Source of the DNA: Hydractinia symbiolongicarpus
Lineage: Eukaryota > Cnidaria > Hydrozoa > Anthoathecata > Hydractiniidae
Length of the DNA: 64,000 nucleotides
Direction of reading: 5' to 3'
NCBI RefSeq assembly: GCF_029227915.1
Contig: NC_079880.1
Span: 32,295,501 to 32,359,500 of the forward strand
The notes under the pieces were generated by a model that had not been told where the DNA came from, did not search any database, and saw only the letters and a program-made list of their open reading frames with translations. Positions 50,250 through 61,690 of this stretch are shown here, piece by piece; position 1 is the first letter of the stretch, and each line of letters opens with the position of its first letter. A program made the translations under genes and the position numbers.

Positions 50250-53200
50250 CTATACAAAGCAAGATGAAACGACTGAAGCTAAGTCAAAGAGATGGAGCAA
50301 CAGAACGACGTCATTTACCACCCTATCGGTTTTTTCCGCTAACTTTCGTTTTAAATTTTTTTATTTCTTCTCTTCCCGATAAAATATGGAATTAAAAAAA
50401 AAGTCAGCACTGACAATTTTTTGTGTCAAATCACTTTCTGATTAATATTGACTAATATTGTGGCAGTTACATAGCTTGAGCTTGAATGTTTACATAGTTC
50501 TCACCTTGATATTGTCGATGCCAAGAATCGATACTTTAGAACTGCCAGTTAGAAATGCTGGAAAAAAAGAACATATTTGTGCTGGATTACCATACTCTCT
50601 ATAATGATGTTAGCGTGGGAGAGTGAAAGGACTTATATTCACATTAAGGATTGGTCGTGATAAGTAAAAATATTCTTTTACCCAGAAATTTTTCCTTCCA
50701 GTCTAACGTCGAACTATGAAACACTTGCCAGAAATTTTTGATGACTGCATGTTGGCGGTAGTATTCACCTTTATACTCCGCGATCTTAACAAAGAAAAGA
50801 AACATTTCAGGCCGTGGATCGGATTCTTTCATATTGCGCACATTGTGGAAAGTGCAGCTAGCACATTTTGAACGTTGTTAACTTGGCCTACAACCTTGCC
50901 GCAGTGAAACTTTTGCAGCCTGCCTGACTGCTGCAGAGTAATGCCTAAGTGATGCTGTTTGGCCCTTACGAGAACTAAGAAAAAAAAGCCAGTGCCACAA
51001 ATACTATGTCCAGCGTTGTAGGACATGTTTGTTATAATTAGGATATCATTTTCTTGTCATTAGTGTGCAGGCGCAGCACGATACATGACACGTGATCTTA
51101 CCTTTTCTAAATCATTTAAGTCGTAATCATTTGAACCCACAACCATTTCCATGAGTTCTTGTGGTTGAAAAAGTTCCAATACTCTGCCACCGCACACGCG
51201 ATGAAATCCTTCCGCGAAAGCCTCGTATTCGCTACGCACGGAAGTATTGAGTTTATAGTCGACGTACGCATCTACATATTGCTGTCTGTAAGAAGAACAT
51301 CGTGAACATTTATAGGGAATCGGCTCGTACCAACTCACCGTCTTACAGAGAATCGCCATTGCAATTACGCACATTAAAACGTAAACACAAAATTTACAAA
51401 TAGTAGAGAAAACAAAAAACGTGTGCCGGTCAACGTACTTGTTGTCCTGTGTTACTCGTGTGTTGTCACCATCAGGTATGAGGTCAACAGTGGTTGCATG
51501 GCCAAAATGCGACTCGACCACCTTAAAAAAACATCGTGAGGTATATGTTGGATCAGTGTAAAGAACACTCTTACTTCACGACAGAAAGCTTTCTCTTTCC
51601 GCAGGGAAGCATGAAGCAATTTCAAAAAATTTATAGAAACTTCTTCTCCGACCCGTTTTATCACACAAAAAGTCTATAAAATTACATTTAGCCGATTAGT
51701 ATATAATAAAAAAAAGGTTATACTCGAAAACTCAATGCAAATACGTCATCAAAATCATCATTCTGATAGTCAAGCATATATTGCAAGTTTCTAAAAAAAA
51801 ATGAAGTGTAAATTGCTTGTGTTAAACGAAACATTTGTGTATCTCGCACGGCCACCACTACAACATGTAAACACTACAACATTTTAACTGCAAACTAAAA
51901 AAACATCGAGAAAATAAAAAGACAGAATTTTCAGAAAGCTTTGTCGTTACCTAACTACGTCTGGTTGGATGCCATAAAGATCATCAAACTTCAGTTTTCT
52001 AAAAATTATCAGTAATAAAAAAATGACGAAATAAAAAATCAGCGTGCACTCCACAGAAATACGTAAAAAAAACGGAGACTTCTACAGAAATATAGCGAGG
52101 GGAGTATTTTTACCTACCTGTTCAGCAATTTCTTATACAGACACAGCGGAAAGGGGAAGTCAACTATTAATGAGTTGTAGATGGTCAGTCCACATATAAC
52201 ACCGATCAGCATAAACATCTCTGGACCTTCAAAAGTCTATAAAGTAAAGTATGCTACAAAGATGATCCATATTCCAAGATTTCACTTGCTTTACTTTAAT
52301 GTTATGAATTCATTATGGAAAGTTCTCAACTTTAAGTAACTCTGCAGTTATCTACACTTTAAGCTCTTGCATCAGCAACTTTTTTGTAAAAATGTACGAG
52401 CCATGCAAATAATGTGTTACACGCATGGAAGATACGCGAGAAAACAAGCACTTACTCCTGGCTTGAACCATAACACTTTCGATTCGTCGTAGATGTCGAA
52501 CATACCGTACTTTGGATTTACTATCTCTCTCATCAACAACAAGAAGAATTCCTAAAGTTATAACGTAGAAGATAAACTGTGTTTTTGTAGAAAAAGGAGA
52601 GCAAAATAAAATACCTTTTTAACACCTCCAGCATCTTCAGCATCTTCATTATTGAATTTAATCTAATTAGAAAGGAGAAATCCGGCAGAAAACATGTGGA
52701 TTACACTAAATAACGAGCTAAGCAATAAAGAAGAAAAAAATCAATCGAAATTACTTTTAGTGGTTTTTTAAAGTCTTGTGGGTGATGTTTCAAAACTTCC
52801 GTCAAAGTGTCTTGAAGTAGATTGTCCCTTCTCACGCGAAGCACCAGAAATGGATCAATAGGCGTGTCGATGAAACCTCCCACAAGACCGGTAAGGTTCA
52901 TCATGTGTGTTTCGTTAACAATGACCTAAAACATACATCGAAAATATTGCAGCTAGACTCAAACCACTTTTATCTACTACATTTTCCTATTTCCATTGGT
53001 GAATTAAATGTTACAGTGTTTACATGTAGCTACGCTATCGCTAATCCCCGTGCGCATAGACTTGGCCAGGTAAAAAGTTACTTGCAAGTTATCCAAATGA
53101 TCCAACTTACTTTCATCTGAAGCTCAGCATCGATTTGAAGCAAGTATGCTTTTGCAGGGGCATCTAATGCAAACGGATATTGACAAAATGAAAACACATT

Positions 53201-56200
53201 CTATAAAAACAATGAGACAAAACTAAGGTTGTACAACCAAACCCTAACAAAAAATAGGAAATAAAAAATAACTACGCTTTGAGAAATTTCTTAATTGAAG
53301 AGTAACAGAAGAATAGACTGGACAAATTTCCTCTCTTCAAAGCAAACACTTGCCATCTATCTTGCACCAATAATACCTACCGGTTGTTGCAACCAGTTGA
53401 TGTAGTCACTTTTCATGTCGATTTGTTTCATTAATCCAGGTAGATAGAACGTTGTGTAAGCAATATGAGAATCAACTTCGTTGTTGATCTGTGCAATAGA
53501 TAAAAACCCACTTCAAGCACTCCCAGAAAAATATGCAGCCCTAGTTGCCTTATTTTAGGTACCACCCAGAAAAACCTTTCTAAAAAGTTTTCATAGTGAT
53601 ATTTTTAAGTGCACAGTTGTTTTATATGTTAACTCCAATCTTATTTGATGCTTGTTTATTGGTGACAGAAGATTTTAGATCATGAAGAGAAAACTATTTA
53701 TTTCTCAAATTTTTCCAGGCGGGAATTTCTTATTCGACATACGTTAAGTTTGTGCCAAGCAGTAGAATTTGTGACAAACAGTGTTGGAGGGGATTGTGTG
53801 CACAGCTAAATAAAATATTTTATGCTGCAACAGTTACTTTTCATTGGTGTTACGAAGTCTTCTGTCATCAGTCATATATCACCGTACTCGTACCAGCCCT
53901 CTTTTAAAAAATAGTAATGCTAATATCTTCGCAACATCTTTCTACAGTTTACAAATGGCGATACTGTATATTAATTTTGTAAAAGAATTCACTTAACATC
54001 TTTAAACGCGCAAACATATGTCACTTGTATCTTTGTATTGTTTAGAACATAAAAATTAAATTTTGCGACAAAACTTATACGGTGTATTAAACTTGAACGA
54101 ATCGAGCCGTGAGTGCACATTAACGTGACATGCAGACACAAAGTAACAGTAAGTTTAATAAAACATCATCAATCAGCCGATATTGCACCGTACCTTATTA
54201 AGTTTCTCCAACACCCACATTGTTGTGTTCAACGCGCTGTGCAATGTAAAGATCTACAAAAAATCAAATCAACTATTCTCAATTATCAGGAAAATCTGTG
54301 GAAAATCTTTTTATTTTAAAATATAATCATCCTGTTGTTGCCAATAACAAGCATTATAATTTTTAATCAAGAGAAGAATTAATATTATAAAAATACAATA
54401 CAAATTATTACCAGTTGATTCGCCCGTTCAGGTAACTTCTCATTCAGTAATGCCATGACACACCTTCTAAAGGCCTAAAAAGTTCAATATAATGCAAACC
54501 AATAATCACTTACCACTAGACCTTTCATTTTTGAAATGACTACAGTATCAGCAACGTGGTTTCTAAGGTGATAAATTACACATACCTCTACAAGCCTTTC
54601 AAAAAATGTTGCTGGAAGTACTGTCCACCATTTTTCTGAATAGAAATAATATAGATTCTTTCTAGAGCTCCACAAAGAAACAATTGAAATTTTAAATTAT
54701 TGTTACGTTAAAAAATTAAGAGCGTGTGGTTAACTGGACTAAGGGTGTGTGGATAACTGAATTAAGTACTCTTTATCACTTCAATATAAGAATATAACAA
54801 AGTATAAAGGAATTTCATCACCTTTGTTATGTTTTGTTTTAATTAATTTCTTAATATACCTGTAAGAATACATATTAAACATAACCGGTTTAAACTGGGC
54901 ACATATTCCGACCTGTACACCTCATTTGACCTTAGGGCTTTTAAATTAGTTCTTTACGATAAGCGAATGATAATGGATTAGTACATAAACCTTATAAATT
55001 ATCAGGCTTATCTTAGGAGGATGCAGTTGTAACAAAACCTAAGATATTGGAACAGAAACATATAAAAAAGTTGACGTCAACACACTGAAGTGAAAGCTTA
55101 CCTAGCAGTTGCAATGACTCCTTCTGTAATAAATTAATAGTGTTGACAAATGGAATAATGATCTGCCATTTTAGGTCCATATCATGAAAAAATGGCAGCT
55201 CAGGTATCATTATGAAAACTCTCATAGCCTCGATATCAGGTAAGATTGTGATGTTTTGCATTAAGCGTTCTCGAACCACCGACAAAATCTAAATTAGGTA
55301 ATATATAAACAGGTAAAAAGTTATAAAATATATATAAAAAAAATTCTGGGTTAGTAAATGTTTTACTACCCTTGTATGTTAAAACAAAAACAAAAATATC
55401 GACTGAAAAAAGGTTAACCGTGGTGGAGAGTTGAAAGGTGTAGAAACACTATTATTTCAGTTTAAATTTGGTGACAGCACTAAGAAAAACTAACGATTGA
55501 TAAGAAGGACTTATGATTGATAAGAAGGATTAACGATCGACAAGAAGGAATAACAATCGATAAAAAGGAATAACAATCGATAAGAAGGACTAACGATCGA
55601 TAAGAAGGACTAACGATCGATAAGAAGGAGTAACGATCGATAAAAAGGACTAACGATCGATAAGAAGGACTAACGATTGATAAGAAGTACTAGAGATCGA
55701 TAAGAAGGACTAAAGATTGATAAAAGGGACTAGCGATCGATAAGAAGAACTAACGATTGGTAAGAAGGATTAACAGTTGATAAGACTAATGATTATTTCG
55801 TTCCAATCTATGCGAATATGACTTGATATAAAGTATGAAGTAGTGTTCTCAAAGTTACCATATAACGGCCGCCGGACAATTTGACAAATTTTTTTCGACT
55901 CCTACATTATCATTATTTGTGCTATAATAGTAGTTTTATTGTAAAGAAGTACATAAGGAAGTGCACTGTGTTATCACTGTTTGAGATATTCCCTTGTTAG
56001 AAAAAAATATCGTCTTGACTTTTTCTTCAAAAGCTTGTGCTCAAAACAATTGGTGTTGATTTTAATAATTAACTAAGGCTTATTTCTTGTTATAAGCAAT
56101 TTAAACCTCTGTCCTATTTTTGCGTGCTATGCGGTGTGATATCGCAATTTATCATTGACGAATATCAACCATGTTAGCAAGCTAGATGAACATAAGGAAA

Positions 56201-59200
56201 AAAATGTGTACAAACTTTAGTCTGTTTTTGTATTATGGAAGGATTTTGGATCTTTTTTTTTTGTTCCTGTTAACTTTAATAAAATCTTACAGGCTCAAAA
56301 TTTATAGAAAAAAGACGAATTCATAAATACCAGTCGATTTAAAAAGACAAAGTGACAAAGGACGTAAGGTATTATTTTGTACCTGGTCACGTGTTAACTG
56401 ATGCGTCACCAGGACAAAAGACGTGATGTCGTACTAGACCTATGTCTGTTCTAAAGTTAACTGAAAATTAATAAAAGTCACCAAATTTCAACCGCTATAA
56501 CGGTAAGCTTTAAAAATTATTACAAAGAAAATTGGGAGAAGTCTTTTTTTGCTAGATATTCTCTTTATGAAAGCAAAAACTCTTACCCCGTCTAATACAA
56601 TAAATAAGAATAAAATTAAGCAATGCATGGTTGCACTTATCGATGTCACGAAAAATACAGTTATAATTACACGTTGTTTGAAAAACACATACCGTGTCAT
56701 TTAGCTCCTGAATTGAACAGAGCTTATGAAAGCAATTTTTCATGGCCATTAAGTGAATTCCATGAGTAGTACATGCAGTATGCTCATGTTCTCCCCTACG
56801 AACAAAGGGAACTTGTAAAGACATTTAAAAACACCTTCTGAAATGGCTGTTGACTTCGCAAAAACAGAAAAAGAAAAATTCTTACCGAGCAAGAAATGAT
56901 CCATTTAAACATGAGGAGTGGGAAAATACAGTGGAGATAAAACTAACAACCCTACAATAAGCATTGATAAAAAAATTAAAATAATATTTTCGCATGAAAA
57001 ATAAAAAAACAGGAACATTTTGTTCTAAAAGCCATTTCTATGTATTTAGTTCATTACTTGAACATTGTGTCGGTTGACCACCGTTCGAAGAACTTGAAGT
57101 TGTTTACAAAGTTTAGGGAAAAACACTATATTTAATCAACGTATTAAACAATATATTCATGTCTTATTGTTTAAACGTGCGTACAACAAATTGACTTGTT
57201 ACCTTTTTTGCTCAGCAACACTTCTATTTTGAAAAGTACTAACAATATCTTCCACAGCATTTTTTGTTAAGGTTAGTAAAGAATCCCGATATACGAGGTA
57301 TTCAAACTTCGGTAAAGTGCACTAAAACACAAAAATTTACTAGTCAAATGTATCGTATTCCATAATAATATACCACTTGTAAGAACGTTTCTCAAAGAAA
57401 AAACTTCTTAGCTTAGTAGCTGGCACTAAAACAGCTATAAAAACCTCCTATTTTCGCAACAGTTTGTAATATTATACGCAGAAAACACTCACATTAGAAT
57501 GTACAACAAGCGCAAAAGACTGCAATCCTCCTGCATATATACTTGTGATGGTATTCGTATGTCCATTCTGAATTTCCTCAAAATTGTCCAGTGCATCCAT
57601 TAAGTCATTTTCATAATAGAAAATATTTGCATTACCCAGAGCTTCGCTGACGGCTTCTTTATGGAATCTATATGGTGTGCTCCAAATACCCTCCACTACA
57701 ACCGGGTTATTTTTTTTCTCAAACGAGTTTAATCCAAGCTGGCCCTTTACACTAAGACCAAATGCAAATAACCGACCAAGTTTTGCAGAAAAAGCAAACG
57801 TATGTTTCCTGCCACAGGCAACATGTGAAATTTCCATGCCCATCAATTCAGCCACCTATATTATAAAGAATATTTCTTACGATTTTAAAATTTACTAAAA
57901 TTTGCTGTGTATCTCAAAAAAAATGATATAAGTCAAGATAATTTTCGCTACATATAAAAAAACATTGCCATTAAACGAGAATATCCTTATTCGCTACACT
58001 TCCCGGTTGGTACGAAGCGTACCTCACAATACTATTCGGGTGTACATCTCAGAATTGCAATACCGCTCAACCATGGCCGGCAACTATGCTGAAATAGCTG
58101 GTATGAGTCGATTGTTCTGCACTGTACGGGAAATAAAAAGAGTCCATGGGGGTGCATTTTACTCAACCAACTCGCATGAGTCCTTTTAACTACTAAGATT
58201 TTATATCTGGTCTACAACAGATCCTTTTTTACTGTCAATTTAGGATTGGCGCAATTAATAACACAGTTTGTCCAATACATTGTATGGGGTGCTTTTCAGG
58301 CGTTTGTCCAGGCCCAGGGTGATCACAATTTAATTTCCAGGATTTCAAATGTTAGAAAGGTGAGGACATATATCAACCTCCTGTTTTATTGCTTGTCTAA
58401 TATTCCATACATCAACAGGCACTCTTTCCTGCATAGGTGATGCATTCTTTCCCCCCATTGGTGTTGACTTCGTTGCAGCATCAGCAGGGGTGTCTGACAG
58501 TACTGTCTTAGGCAGATGGACTGGTGATGCCTATGAGCGCCATCTGCATTCGGATGATGCACAGATTATTTTCCTTTCTCGAAATCTATCTACCACTGGG
58601 CCACTTGCTCGTCGGTGGAACCACCAAACCGTTTTTATTGTCATCATAGTATGTCAAGTTGAGTGGTTTTGCCGCTTGTGTAATTAAGTAATATTTTGAT
58701 ATTTATAACCTATCAATGTTATTGGTTGACAGTTTTTTGACCATACCACGTTTAAGAAACTGTCTTAGACAGATAACTGTGATTCTTGTTGACCTCTGTT
58801 GCGAATTATATACAATACACATATCCCTCCTCATATTCACCAACTTTGCCTTTTTTATTGCTTTTTTTCACTGCGCTGACAGTAATTTACTAAAATTTAC
58901 AGTTTATTTCGAAAAAAATGATACCAGTAAAGAAATTTTTCACCCTAGTCATGAAAAATATCTTCTGCCACATTTTAGGGCACAATGTTTATTACAATTC
59001 CGTATTTATTAAAAGAAAGTGTTCACGATGTTATACTATTATAGTGTTGAAGGCAACTTTTACACGCTTACATTCGAAATTTCTCGAAATGATTTACACT
59101 ATGAGAAGAGTTCATGGCTACTACAAACTTATGCATTGAACAAACAAATAATATTCATCATTTCATGAAAACCAAATAGTTTTTTACAAATCATGGTGCC

Positions 59201-60139
59201 AAATTGTTGTTTTCTTAAGTAACTCACCACTTTCGGGTTCCACTCATCCTCAAAACAATAATGTCCAAGTTGGCCAGACGTACCAGCCCCAAAAGTAAAA
59301 ACTCTTTGATTCTAAAGAAGTAAGTTTTTTTTAATTAAAAGGAAGATTTTTGTTTATAGGTTTTTCTGAAAAATTAGGACACCAGAACTTTTTTTTATAT
59401 TAGACTATTCCAAAAAAGATGTTATAAATATATACATATATGAGCAAATATAAATATCTGGACGGGACAGTTAATCAAAAATAGAATAGTTATCATGGTT
59501 AATATTCAGGAGGTTAATATTTAAATTCCAGAATTTTTTCGGGACGATGGCAAATTTGTGTTTACAGATCTACAATCTTTAAAATATGACCAGTTTAAAC
59601 TGAAATTTTAAACTAAAAATAGAAAAAAACTTATCATATAGACAGAAAAAACTTAGGTGATTCTCTTGTGTACCCTTAAAAAATTGTGCACACAATATGT
59701 GCTCACAATGAATCCCTACGTGGTAGAGATTTACGTTATGTTATTATTATAGCCACTACCGCTGTAATACTGTTCTTCGCATTGCGTTGTCCAAGTTGAA
59801 AAAGAATACAAAATAAAGCTTTAAAGTTGTGTAACATGGGTGTTTCCTGTTTAAAAGATTACAAACCTCCTTGTTATAACTAATCGTGAATTTCAACGTA
59901 AAAACTACAAACTACATACCGCGGCGAGTACAACTGTATGGTGTTCACCAAGAGCTACATGGCGAACACTTTCATCACAAAGCAGTTGCACTTTTGTTGG
60001 TGAAAGTCTCGCTAACACGAAAAAATGGTAACTACTATCAAAATCACATAAGAAAAAAACGAAAGAAGATATTAAATAATAATGAAAGATAATAAAATGA
60101 TAGATACCTTTATTATCTCCCAAGCCCAATTGACCAGAG
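50088..60139 (-). CDS. HERC4: HERC4-like HECT E3 ubiquitin ligase, 5' part missing
   Basis: Twenty-three exons with GT/AG borders join without a frame break into about 827 codons. The product has the last RCC1 repeats ([67 protein letters not shown]), a helical linker, the HERC-specific region ([31 protein letters not shown]) and a complete HECT domain ending [17 protein letters not shown], with the catalytic Cys in HTCFN, and the C terminus [12 protein letters not shown]4 proteins are cytosolic ligases that pass ubiquitin from E2 to substrate through this Cys. Vertebrate HERC4 is about 1,050 residues, so roughly 220 residues of N-terminal RCC1 repeats are missing and should lie right of the window or in unrecognised exons. 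HERC3 is the closest alternative name. Introns contain repeats and a recombinase fossil. Confidence 0.85.
50505..50557 (-). CDS. HERC4: HERC4-like exon: HECT C-lobe start
   Basis: [17 protein letters not shown]; the FLTGS block of HERC HECT domains. Phase 1 in, phase 0 out. Confidence 0.85.
50682..50784 (-). CDS. HERC4: HERC4-like exon: HECT hinge
   Basis: [20 protein letters not shown] then [14 protein letters not shown]. The YKG(E/D)Y...FW block. The farther AG at 50785 gives a better polypyrimidine tract than one at 50776. Confidence 0.8.
51102..51285 (-). CDS. HERC4: HERC4-like exon: HECT N-lobe
   Basis: [33 protein letters not shown] and [18 protein letters not shown]: the E2-binding and hinge-proximal N-lobe blocks. 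Confidence 0.9.
51439..51521 (-). CDS. HERC4: HERC4-like exon: HECT N-lobe
   Basis: [20 protein letters not shown] then TRVTQDN; the L-x-P-x-G-x-N-x-x-V-T segment. Confidence 0.85.
51724..51790 (-). CDS. HERC4: HERC4-like exon: HECT N-lobe
   Basis: [20 protein letters not shown] then F; matches the SLQxLLDY...F-x-L-x-F block. Phase 2 in, 0 out. Confidence 0.85.
51951..51998 (-). CDS. HERC4: HERC4-like exon: HECT N-lobe
   Basis: [15 protein letters not shown]. Short, divergent from vertebrate sequence but correctly placed and in phase. Confidence 0.75.
52118..52236 (-). CDS. HERC4: HERC4-like exon: HECT N-lobe core
   Basis: [20 protein letters not shown] then [13 protein letters not shown]: the highly conserved G-x-x-x-G-L-A-I-Y-N block. 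Confidence 0.9.
52456..52551 (-). CDS. HERC4: HERC4-like exon: HECT N-lobe
   Basis: [20 protein letters not shown] then [12 protein letters not shown]. Confidence 0.9.
52615..52662 (-). CDS. HERC4: HERC4-like exon: HECT start
   Basis: [16 protein letters not shown]; the DAGG(V/L)xK(E) signature of HECT domains. Confidence 0.9.
52755..52925 (-). CDS. HERC4: HERC4-like exon: entry to HECT
   Basis: [20 protein letters not shown] then [11 protein letters not shown]: the FLVLxVRRxNL...KKPLKV block that opens HECT in HERC proteins. Confidence 0.9.
53111..53200 (-). CDS. HERC4: HERC4-like exon: pre-HECT
   Basis: [20 protein letters not shown] then [10 protein letters not shown]; the FSFCxYPFxxDAxAK...L(Q)xDAELQM signature of small HERCs. 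Confidence 0.9.
53381..53488 (-). CDS. HERC4: HERC4-like exon: pre-HECT
   Basis: [20 protein letters not shown] then [16 protein letters not shown]; the FY(I/L)Pxxxxxx(I/V)D block. Confidence 0.85.
53489..54193. other. Intron without recognisable content
   Basis: About 700 bp of AT-rich sequence; nothing seen. Confidence 0.4.
54194..54253 (-). CDS. HERC4: HERC4-like exon: linker
   Basis: [20 protein letters not shown]; helical linker, phase 0 both sides. Confidence 0.75.
54412..54474 (-). CDS. HERC4: HERC4-like exon: linker
   Basis: [20 protein letters not shown] then L; helical, phase 0. Confidence 0.75.
54586..54635 (-). CDS. HERC4: HERC4-like exon: linker
   Basis: [16 protein letters not shown]; the WW...FFxRLVE block of HERC proteins. 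Phase 1 in. Confidence 0.85.
55102..55288 (-). CDS. HERC4: HERC4-like exon: HERC-specific region
   Basis: [20 protein letters not shown] then [20 protein letters not shown]: the (E)ALR(V/I)(Y/F)..(L)PE.P..HD region followed by the IPF block. Confidence 0.9.
55289..56692. other. Intron with minisatellite
   Basis: 1.4 kb. Contains the 20-bp minisatellite at 55491-55790; the rest shows no feature. Confidence 0.4.
55491..55790. repeat. 20-bp minisatellite, about 15 copies
   Basis: Consensus ATCGATAAGAAGGACTAACG repeated head to tail with point changes (GAT(C/T)GATAAGAAGGA(C/T)TAACGATT). Most copies hold ATCGAT. In an intron of the HERC4-like gene. Confidence 0.9.
56693..56795 (-). CDS. HERC4: HERC4-like exon: linker after RCC1
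   Basis: [20 protein letters not shown] then [14 protein letters not shown]. Low sequence recognition but phases 2 in and 0 out fit both neighbours. Confidence 0.6.
57203..57321 (-). CDS. HERC4: HERC4-like exon: linker after RCC1
   Basis: [20 protein letters not shown] then [17 protein letters not shown]; predicted helices, phase 0 in, 2 out. Confidence 0.7.
57493..57855 (-). CDS. HERC4: HERC4-like exon: RCC1 repeats
   Basis: [16 protein letters not shown] and [18 protein letters not shown] are consecutive RCC1 blade strands; [20 protein letters not shown] then [15 protein letters not shown] complete the blade. Confidence 0.9.
57966..58620 (+). pseudogene. Tyrosine-recombinase fossil in a HERC4-like intron
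   Basis: First part: [40 protein letters not shown] (N-terminal SAM-like core-binding domain). About 250 bp later: [13 protein letters not shown] then [15 protein letters not shown] (C-terminal block A-x-x-x-G-x-S-D-x-x-(I)-x-x-L-G-R-W-x-S-D-A-Y, with the Tyr). The catalytic middle is missing. DIRS/Crypton-type recombinase. Opposite strand to the host gene. Confidence 0.7.
59228..59311 (-). CDS. HERC4: HERC4-like exon: RCC1 repeat
   Basis: [20 protein letters not shown] then [11 protein letters not shown]1 signature VFxFGxGxxGQLGH. Confidence 0.9.
59920..60011 (-). CDS. HERC4: HERC4-like exon: RCC1 repeat
   Basis: [20 protein letters not shown] then EHHTVVLAA; the V-x-x-(I/V)-x-x-G-x-x-H-(T/S) strand. 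Phase 1 in, 0 out. Confidence 0.9.
60108..60139 (-). CDS. HERC4: HERC4-like exon: RCC1 repeat, first exon seen
   Basis: [10 protein letters not shown], 32 bp. Acceptor TTTTCAG. Phase 2 entry shows that more coding exons lie upstream (to the right). Confidence 0.85.
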
Positions 60140-60339
60140 CTGAAAAGTGGAATAACATTGAGTGAAATAGCACTGAGAAACTGACAAATGAAATGCAGTT
60201 AACGGTTTTTTATCACGTTATTAGGAATAAACTTTGTATTTATAAAGGATTGAGTATTGCTATCTAAACACAACAGATCAAAATGGTGCTCGTTATGGAT
60301 GCTCACATATAGTAATATTCAGCCACTCATATATACATT

Positions 60340-61690
60340 AATATGATAACATATATGATAATATGATAACATATATGATAACATATATGATAACATATAT
60401 GATAACATATATGATAACATATATGATAACATATATGATAACTATATAATAACATATATGATAACATATATGATAACATATATGATAACATATATGATAA
60501 CATATATGATAACATATATGATAACATATATAATAACATATATGATAACATATATGTTAACAAATATGATAACATATATGATAACATATATGATAACATA
60601 TATGATAACATATATAATAACATATATAATAACATATATGATAACATATATGATAACATATATAATAACATATATTATTATTATTATTATTATTAAAAGA
60701 CTATATTCTGGCATATCCATATACAAATATACATAGCTCTTCATCCAGAAAATTTTAAACAAGGAGATTAATAAAATTTAAAATATATGTATATATATAC
60801 ATTATGCTTACACTAAAAGAAATTTCTAATATATATTAAAAAAAATACTAATGATAATATTGTTAAAAGAAACGGACGAGAAAACAAAAACAAAAACAAA
60901 AGATATATATGATAACATATATGATAACAAATATGATAACATATATAATAACATATATGATAACATATATGATAACATATATAATAACATATATGATAAC
61001 ATATATGATAACATATATGATAACATATATGATAACATATATAATAACATATATGATAACATATATAATAACATATATGATAACATATATAATAACATAT
61101 ATGATAACATATATAATAACATATATGATAACATATATGATAACAAATATGATAACATATATAATAACATATATGATAACATATATGATAACATATATGA
61201 TATCATATATGATAACATATATAATAACATATATGATAACAAATATGATAACATATATAATAACATATATGATAACATATATGATAACATATATGATAAC
61301 ATATATGATAACATATATGATAACATATATGATAACATATATGATAACATATATGATAACAAATATGATAACATATATGATAACATATATGATAACATAT
61401 ATGATAACATATATGATAACATATATGATAACATATATGATAACATATATGATAACATATATGATAACATATATGATAACATATATGATAACATATATGA
61501 TAACATATATGATAACATATATGATAACATATATAATAACATATATGATAACATATATGATAACATATATGATAACATATATGATAACATATATGATAAC
61601 ATATATGATAACATATATGATAACATATATGATAACATATATGATAACATACATGATAACAAATGATGACATATATGATAACTAATGATG
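60340..61690. repeat. 12-bp minisatellite ATATGATAACAT, two blocks
   Basis: Block 1 at about 60340-60675 and block 2 at about 60903-61690 repeat ATATGATAACAT with variants ATATAATAACAT, AAATGATAACAT(AAATATGATAAC) and GATATC. They are separated by a TAT-trinucleotide run and unique sequence. The long repetitive ORFs in all frames here are artefacts. Intron of the HERC4-like gene. Confidence 0.95.

Noticed and set aside
55491-55790. CRISPR-like array
   Set aside because: Head-to-tail repeats without unique spacers in a eukaryotic intron; a minisatellite.
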